Assembly: GCF_040427915.1 (NCBI RefSeq)
Contig: NZ_JBETXJ010000002.1
Coordinates: 1,302,001 to 1,366,000 of the forward strand
Direction of reading: 5' to 3'
DNA length: 64,000 bases
Source: Gardnerella vaginalis
GTDB taxonomy: Bacteria; Actinomycetota; Actinomycetes; Actinomycetales; Bifidobacteriaceae
Numbering within the stretch: position 1 is the stretch's first letter; the number at the start of each line of letters is the position of its first letter. A program made the translations under genes and the position numbers. The notes under the pieces are model-generated. The model saw only the letters and a list, made by a program, of their open reading frames with translations. It was not told where the DNA came from and ran no database searches. Below, in pieces: positions 59,452-64,000 of this stretch.

Positions 59452-59665
59452 TTGAGCGCATTAATCGTATTGAACGTGTTGATTGCGGATTCTTACGGTT
59501 AATGTATAATCCGATAAGCATTGAAAATTTAAGCGTTATAAATAGATGGTCGATAGTTGGTTGTCGATAATTGCGTTTGACAATATAGCGTTTTGACGTT
59601 TTAATGTTTTGAAAATTGACGCTTGGGCGTTTTACGCATGTTGAACGCGATTTGGAAGGAAAATA

Positions 59666-59971
59666 ATGGCATTAACTAAAAAGCAGATTAAGCAATTGCG
59701 CGCGCTCGCTAACACTTTAAGCCCATTGCTTTATGTTGGAAAAAACGATATTAGCGACGCTGCTGTTAAGCAAGCAGACGAAACAATGCAATCTCATGAG
59801 CTTATGAAGTGTGCTGTGCAAGATGGTTCTGGCTTAAGTGCTAAAGAAGCTGCGCAAGAACTTGCAGAACATCTTGGTGCAGAAGTCGTGCAAGTAATTG
59901 GCAACCGTTTTGTGTTATTCCGAGTTTCAAATCGCGAAGATATTGACCACATTATGCTTGTTCGTGAGTAA
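59666..59971 (+). CDS. yhbY: YhbY-family RNA-binding protein (CRM domain)
   Basis: 101 residues, a single CRM domain: LTKKQIKQLRALANTLSPLLYVGKND at the start, GxxG-type loop region YVGKNDIS, then KQADETMQSHELMKCAV and VVQVIGNRFVLFR at the end. Bacterial YhbY associates with pre-50S ribosomal particles. SD GGAAGGA. It is separated from the ECF gene by 230 bases of unremarkable AT-rich sequence with scattered TTGACG-like repeats. It converges on the large surface-protein gene. Confidence 0.93.
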   Translation: MALTKKQIKQLRALANTLSPLLYVGKNDISDAAVKQADETMQSHELMKCAVQDGSGLSAKEAAQELAEHLGAEVVQVIGNRFVLFRVSNREDIDHIMLVRE

Positions 59972-60009
59972 AACTCTCTCTTAATATTTTTATATTTTTG
60001 CGATAATTC

Positions 60010-60070
60010 GTAAATAAAAAATGCTCCATGGTTGTTTGACTACATCAATAGTTTTGCAATCATGGAGCAT
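60010..60070 (-). terminator. Distal terminator of the large surface-protein gene
   Basis: ATGCTCCATG (60021-60030) pairs with CATGGAGCAT (60061-60070), with further G-U-assisted pairing of GTTG and CAAT. On the minus strand a TTTTTTATTT tract follows. Confidence 0.75.
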
Positions 60071-60097
60071 AAAATTAATGGATAATTATAACTCTCA

Positions 60098-60144
60098 ATA
60101 AGTGTGTTGCTACCTTGAATCGTATAAAACAGCAACACACTTAT
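60098..60144 (-). terminator. Proximal hairpin after the large surface-protein gene
   Basis: ATAAGTGTGTTGCT (60098-60111) and AGCAACACACTTAT (60131-60144) form a perfect 14-bp stem with a 19-base loop, 2 bases past the stop codon. The T-tract is weak. With the next hairpin it forms a tandem terminator. Confidence 0.65.
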
Positions 60145-60146
60145 GC

Positions 60147-63100
60147 TTATGGGATTATGTGATAATAATCACTTATCGCAACATCATTATTCTTAATCCA
60201 TAAATCTCGATTTTCATAAAATAAAATCCCGTGCACTTTTCCGAAGCATGCAATAGGCAAAAAGTAAGCTACTGTTATTTTTTTACCGATATTCTTTTTG
60301 ATTGCTCGTTGTGTAAAAACGGGACCATGATAACCGTCTAAGTCAGTAAATTCAAGTAGATAATCATATACTTTATAAGGCATTGTTGCACCCTTAAGCC
60401 AAACATAACCGTCATCATAGTCACTTACAACACCAGTAACTATTTGATACCCTTTTTCCATCCAATGTTTTACTTCAGATACATGATTTTTTTCTGACTC
60501 ACTCATCTTACTATAATTAATCATATCTAATAAGTCAGAACTATCATTAGAAGGTGTATCCCATCTTAGTATTACGCTTCCCATTAACTTATGATAGGAA
60601 TTCGCAATACGTTCATATTCTTCTTTCAGACGTTTAATATTATCAATATGAATAATATTATCCTTAAAAATATTATCCTTAAAAATGTAATAGTAGTTTG
60701 AGATAACTGACTGAGTTTTTTTATACAATGTTATCTTACCGTTGATTAATTTATATGAACATTTATCAATTCTTAAATTATCGGAACCATACCATCCAAA
60801 ACCTGTAAATCCATTATTATTTTTGTCAGGGAATAATTCATCAGAATGATCATTGAGTAATGTATAAGCTACATTAACAGTTTTTCCATCGTATGAATAT
60901 ACACAAACAAAATCAGGTTTTGTAACAGAACGTGAATGCACAATCATATCAGGAATATGATCACCATTAATATCCCATAGTGCATATTTAGTTTCAACAT
61001 ACCAGTCCCATATATAACTATCATCCCATAGTTTATTATTATCTTTTAACCCTGATTCTTTTAACAATAATTCAGCATACTTTGATTTAGATCCGTTTTT
61101 GCGCAAATCTTTTAGTACGTCCATATACGCTTTTCCAGCTGCAGAAATCACATTAGGATCCACATTATGTTGTACATCAGGTTGCGGTTGTGGTTTCGGT
61201 TTTGGCTGAGGCTTCGGCTCAGGACTTGGTTGCGGTTTCGGCTTTGGTGTAGGACCTGGCTGAGGCTTATCTCCAGCTCCACACTGCCCAATCGTCCACG
61301 GATTATCCTTATTGCTGAATAATACATCTTCATGAGTCCAAGGATCAGGATCCCAATCTAATATATTCTGAGCAATCAAAGGTAGCCTAAATAGAGTTAT
61401 TCTTAATCCACAGTTAAAAACACTTTTAAGTGTTATATATGCTTGCGCAATATGATTATCCTTTTCTGCATTACTAGCATTACCTTCAACTTTTCCTAAC
61501 AATTCTGCTCTTAGAGAAATACCATTGAAATCATATAGATATATGCCTGGTTCCATCCATAAACCTGCCTCTAATGCTAATGTTCCACTTATCTGTACCA
61601 TACTTCCGCAAGCAGGTTTAACATCATTAGATCTAATATCAAAGTCGTGGATTAAATCCCAATTATCATTCTCGAATCTAACTCCTACTCTTATTTCTTG
61701 ATGGAACTTTGTCCCCATGCCAAGTGAAATCTTAGCATCTAAACCAGTTTTAAAGCCAACTGGCAATTCAACAGTTATAGTTACAGGAACAACACCCAAA
61801 CTAAATGTAATGGCAGTTTTTGGCTTTAGAACAGCTTTTTCAATATGTTTTTCAACTTTTGTCCATGCTTGCACATCTAAGGATTCGTCAGCATCTGCTA
61901 TAACATATGTTTCAAATTTCCTTACATGCGCACCACTCCAATCTAGTTCAATTTTCAAAGTGAAGTGCAACTTGAGATAAGCCATAGCTCCAAAAGAAAT
62001 AGATGCACCACTATCTTTAGCATTCTTATTCTTATCTTCCTTCTTCTTCTTATTTGCTTCATCATAATAATCTGTAGGACGCTTATATCCTCCTTCGCAT
62101 TCAATATTCGATTTATCATTCGTCAAGTCTGAATTGCATACAATACCAAATGATGATTTAAGTAAATCAGTATCTTTACCAATATCCCAACCACGATTAC
62201 TGCGTTCGGAAGGAGCGTCATTATGTACAATCGACTTGAAAGAATCCTTTGATGAATTACTATTTTCCCCATTTTTATCTGGAATAGGCTCTAAAGACAT
62301 ATCACCAGCAGAAAATGGCCTATCTTCGCTAATATCCGCTTGATAAATAGCATCCGTAATCATTGCAGGCTCGGTAACAACAACCCAAGTATTGCCTTGC
62401 AGCGTTACTCCAACAACTTTACGTAAGAAGCCCTTAGGAGCATTCTTTCCAGGTGCAGCAGCCAAAATATCCCCAACCTTATATTCAGGCTTCTTGTTAA
62501 ACACTAATGAATCTGGATTAACAGCAGTAATATCATTGCTCAGAATGTCAGGATACACAGTCTTAGCATTTTTGGCTACAATAATATCTTTCTTGTTTGT
62601 ATTAGGAACTTTAGTGTTTATAGTTCTAGAATCAATTCCAGAACTACTATCATCACGTACAAATGCTCTAGCGTTCAAAGTTTGATTACCAGCAACTGGT
62701 ACGGTAATTTCCATACTCCACTTTGCTTTACCATTAGCATCGTAAGAAACAGCGGCATTACCTAAATTAACCGTATTATTATCAGAAGAATTAACTGTTA
62801 CATTCACATAGTCAACTGATGAAGATGCGTCAACAGTACCAGAAATTGTTAACTTCTTACCTTTCGAGAAATCAATAGAAGCATTTTCCTCAGGGGAAGT
62901 CCATTTAACGGTAACAGTATCAGAATTATTGTTTTTCGGCCTTTTACCAAGAATGCTTCCAAGCATCAAAACTTTTGAAGATACTTTACTTCCTCGAGCA
63001 GATACTTTCGCACTCTTTGCATCAGTGTCCACAAAGTCAAGCTGAGGTATTGCACCTTCTTGTGCGTCAACTACTGTACCAGTAGACCTGCCTTGAACAG

Positions 63101-64000
63101 GCTTTCCGTACTCAACGAATGCGCGCTTACCAGAAGCGTTAGCACTAACTAGAGCAAGTTCAAAGACGCTATCACTTGATTGTTTACTCAAAGCAACAGT
63201 CGAAGTTTTGTCTTTTTCTGTTGTTGAGCTAACCCATTGCTTAGAAACTGATGGCACAAAACTTCCAGTTACGTTAGCATGAGCCATGTTTGGCATAGCT
63301 CCTGCAACCCATCCGCGCACATACAGCTCAGCAGAAGTAGCATTCTCTGATTCAACGCTAATTGAGCCATCTGTAGAATTTGGAACTACGATTGTAGAAA
63401 CTACAGAATCACCTTGTGGAAGAGCTATCTCTTGCCCAGCTACCTTAACATCTCCAGCATTTTTCATATTGACTTTCATAGTCACATATGCTGCTCGTAC
63501 ATACTCTCCAGGAACATTACCTAAGCCAAGTAATCCAACTTTGCAATGTGCAGATGAATTCATGCTTGTGCAAGATAATTTCTGATTAGTATCCATACGC
63601 GTTACTGGTTTTACCAAAGAAACAATTGCGCCAGGAACATAAGCTGGCTTTTGATTCTTAGCTGCTGCAACAGTTTTTGATTGTAAGAATGCGACAACTT
63701 CAACACGTGCATTAACTGCATTAGAAGCATAAATGTGAAGATTACCGTCTGTAACATGAGCTAACACAGTTTGTGAAGCATCATATTTTGCAGCTATTTG
63801 TAACGCAGGAGTGTTATCAACATACACGGTGGTATCACTATTTGCATTAAATACACTTACACGAACGAGCGCACTATCGTAACCAGTAGAACCAGGCAAA
63901 TCAAGCGTTGCACCACTATTTGTTGATATAGAATTTGCAATAGGAGCATTAGAGTCACCAAATGCTTCAAGATATGGAACTCTAGAACGAGCATCAACGT
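60147..64000 (-). CDS. Very large surface or secreted protein (N-terminus outside window)
   Basis: The frame is open to the edge of the window, so at least 1283 residues belong to a longer protein. Layout from the visible N-side: two beta-rich repeat-like units of about 100-130 residues; an Ig-like module (VKWTSPEENASIDFSKGKKLTISGTV, about 360-460); a central domain with KPEYKVGDILAAAPG; a large beta domain (about 660-930); a Pro/Lys/Gln linker (about 940-970); and a C-terminal domain of some 300 residues with a DINGDHIPD calcium-type loop. No LPxTG motif or C-terminal membrane anchor is present. It is probably extracellular and adhesin-like. Function unassigned. Confidence 0.8.
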   Translation of the reverse strand, partial: VDARSRVPYLEAFGDSNAPIANSISTNSGATLDLPGSTGYDSALVRVSVFNANSDTTVYVDNTPALQIAAKYDASQTVLAHVTDGNLHIYASNAVNARVEVVAFLQSKTVAAAKNQKPAYVPGAIVSLVKPVTRMDTNQKLSCTSMNSSAHCKVGLLGLGNVPGEYVRAAYVTMKVNMKNAGDVKVAGQEIALPQGDSVVSTIVVPNSTDGSISVESENATSAELYVRGWVAGAMPNMAHANVTGSFVPSVSKQWVSSTTEKDKTSTVALSKQSSDSVFELALVSANASGKRAFVEYGKPVQGRSTGTVVDAQEGAIPQLDFVDTDAKSAKVSARGSKVSSKVLMLGSILGKRPKNNNSDTVTVKWTSPEENASIDFSKGKKLTISGTVDASSSVDYVNVTVNSSDNNTVNLGNAAVSYDANGKAKWSMEITVPVAGNQTLNARAFVRDDSSSGIDSRTINTKVPNTNKKDIIVAKNAKTVYPDILSNDITAVNPDSLVFNKKPEYKVGDILAAAPGKNAPKGFLRKVVGVTLQGNTWVVVTEPAMITDAIYQADISEDRPFSAGDMSLEPIPDKNGENSNSSKDSFKSIVHNDAPSERSNRGWDIGKDTDLLKSSFGIVCNSDLTNDKSNIECEGGYKRPTDYYDEANKKKKEDKNKNAKDSGASISFGAMAYLKLHFTLKIELDWSGAHVRKFETYVIADADESLDVQAWTKVEKHIEKAVLKPKTAITFSLGVVPVTITVELPVGFKTGLDAKISLGMGTKFHQEIRVGVRFENDNWDLIHDFDIRSNDVKPACGSMVQISGTLALEAGLWMEPGIYLYDFNGISLRAELLGKVEGNASNAEKDNHIAQAYITLKSVFNCGLRITLFRLPLIAQNILDWDPDPWTHEDVLFSNKDNPWTIGQCGAGDKPQPGPTPKPKPQPSPEPKPQPKPKPQPQPDVQHNVDPNVISAAGKAYMDVLKDLRKNGSKSKYAELLLKESGLKDNNKLWDDSYIWDWYVETKYALWDINGDHIPDMIVHSRSVTKPDFVCVYSYDGKTVNVAYTLLNDHSDELFPDKNNNGFTGFGWYGSDNLRIDKCSYKLINGKITLYKKTQSVISNYYYIFKDNIFKDNIIHIDNIKRLKEEYERIANSYHKLMGSVILRWDTPSNDSSDLLDMINYSKMSESEKNHVSEVKHWMEKGYQIVTGVVSDYDDGYVWLKGATMPYKVYDYLLEFTDLDGYHGPVFTQRAIKKNIGKKITVAYFLPIACFGKVHGILFYENRDLWIKNNDVAISDYYHIIP

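Overview
The window looks like chromosome of a low-GC member of the Bifidobacteriaceae, most likely Gardnerella. The gene content is actinobacterial: RbpA, GuaB3, a PafB/PafC-type WYL regulator with a HelY helicase, a GarA-like FHA protein with a FtsR-like MerR regulator, and a eukaryotic-type UDP-glucose pyrophosphorylase. The base composition, however, is strongly AT-rich, which is unusual for the phylum. Genes are dense and mostly housekeeping. I see no insertion sequence, prophage, CRISPR array or integron. The one RNA gene found is tRNA-Gly(GCC).

Layout. 1-5 kb: tail of an aminotransferase, a large polytopic membrane protein and an ABC-F ATPase. 5-12.5 kb: uvrA (with a LexA-type box in its promoter), uvrC, guaB3, an Rv3235-like protein. 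12.7-25.7 kb: acyl-CoA ligase, peptide deformylase, then rpsB-tsf-pyrH-frr-cdsA (translation plus phospholipid synthesis), lgt, rpe, and the actinobacterial cluster pgsA-DUF881-sbp-DUF881-FHA-merR. 25.8-33.7 kb (minus strand): HAD phosphatase, rbpA, helY, a small membrane protein, a fused PafBC regulator, UDP-glucose pyrophosphorylase. 33.9-37.4 kb: a four-gene glutamate-type ABC importer. 37.5-46.5 kb: aspS, hisS, a DUF349 protein, an Mrp ATPase and an unusually long ligA. 46.5-53.4 kb: a 1099-residue TPR protein of unknown role, then the peroxide set ahpC-ahpF-oxyR. 53.6-60 kb: tRNA-Gly, an alcohol dehydrogenase behind a palindrome-rich leader, a family 2 glycosyltransferase, an FMN riboswitch controlling ribU, a single polypeptide carrying a whole ECF A-A'-T module, and yhbY. 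60.1-64 kb: a very large surface or secreted protein whose N-terminus lies beyond the window.

How it fits together. DNA repair recurs (uvrA, uvrC, ligA, a PafBC-type damage regulator and HelY). Riboflavin uptake is a self-contained unit: riboswitch, S component, then fused energising module. The AhpC/AhpF pair with OxyR is a peroxide defence suited to an organism exposed to H2O2 from neighbouring lactobacilli. The points most worth following up are the fused ECF module, the small membrane protein between pafBC and helY where other actinobacteria carry tatA/tatC, the LexA box inside the uvrA promoter, the structured rpsB leader, the alternative hairpins before def, and the three unassigned large proteins.
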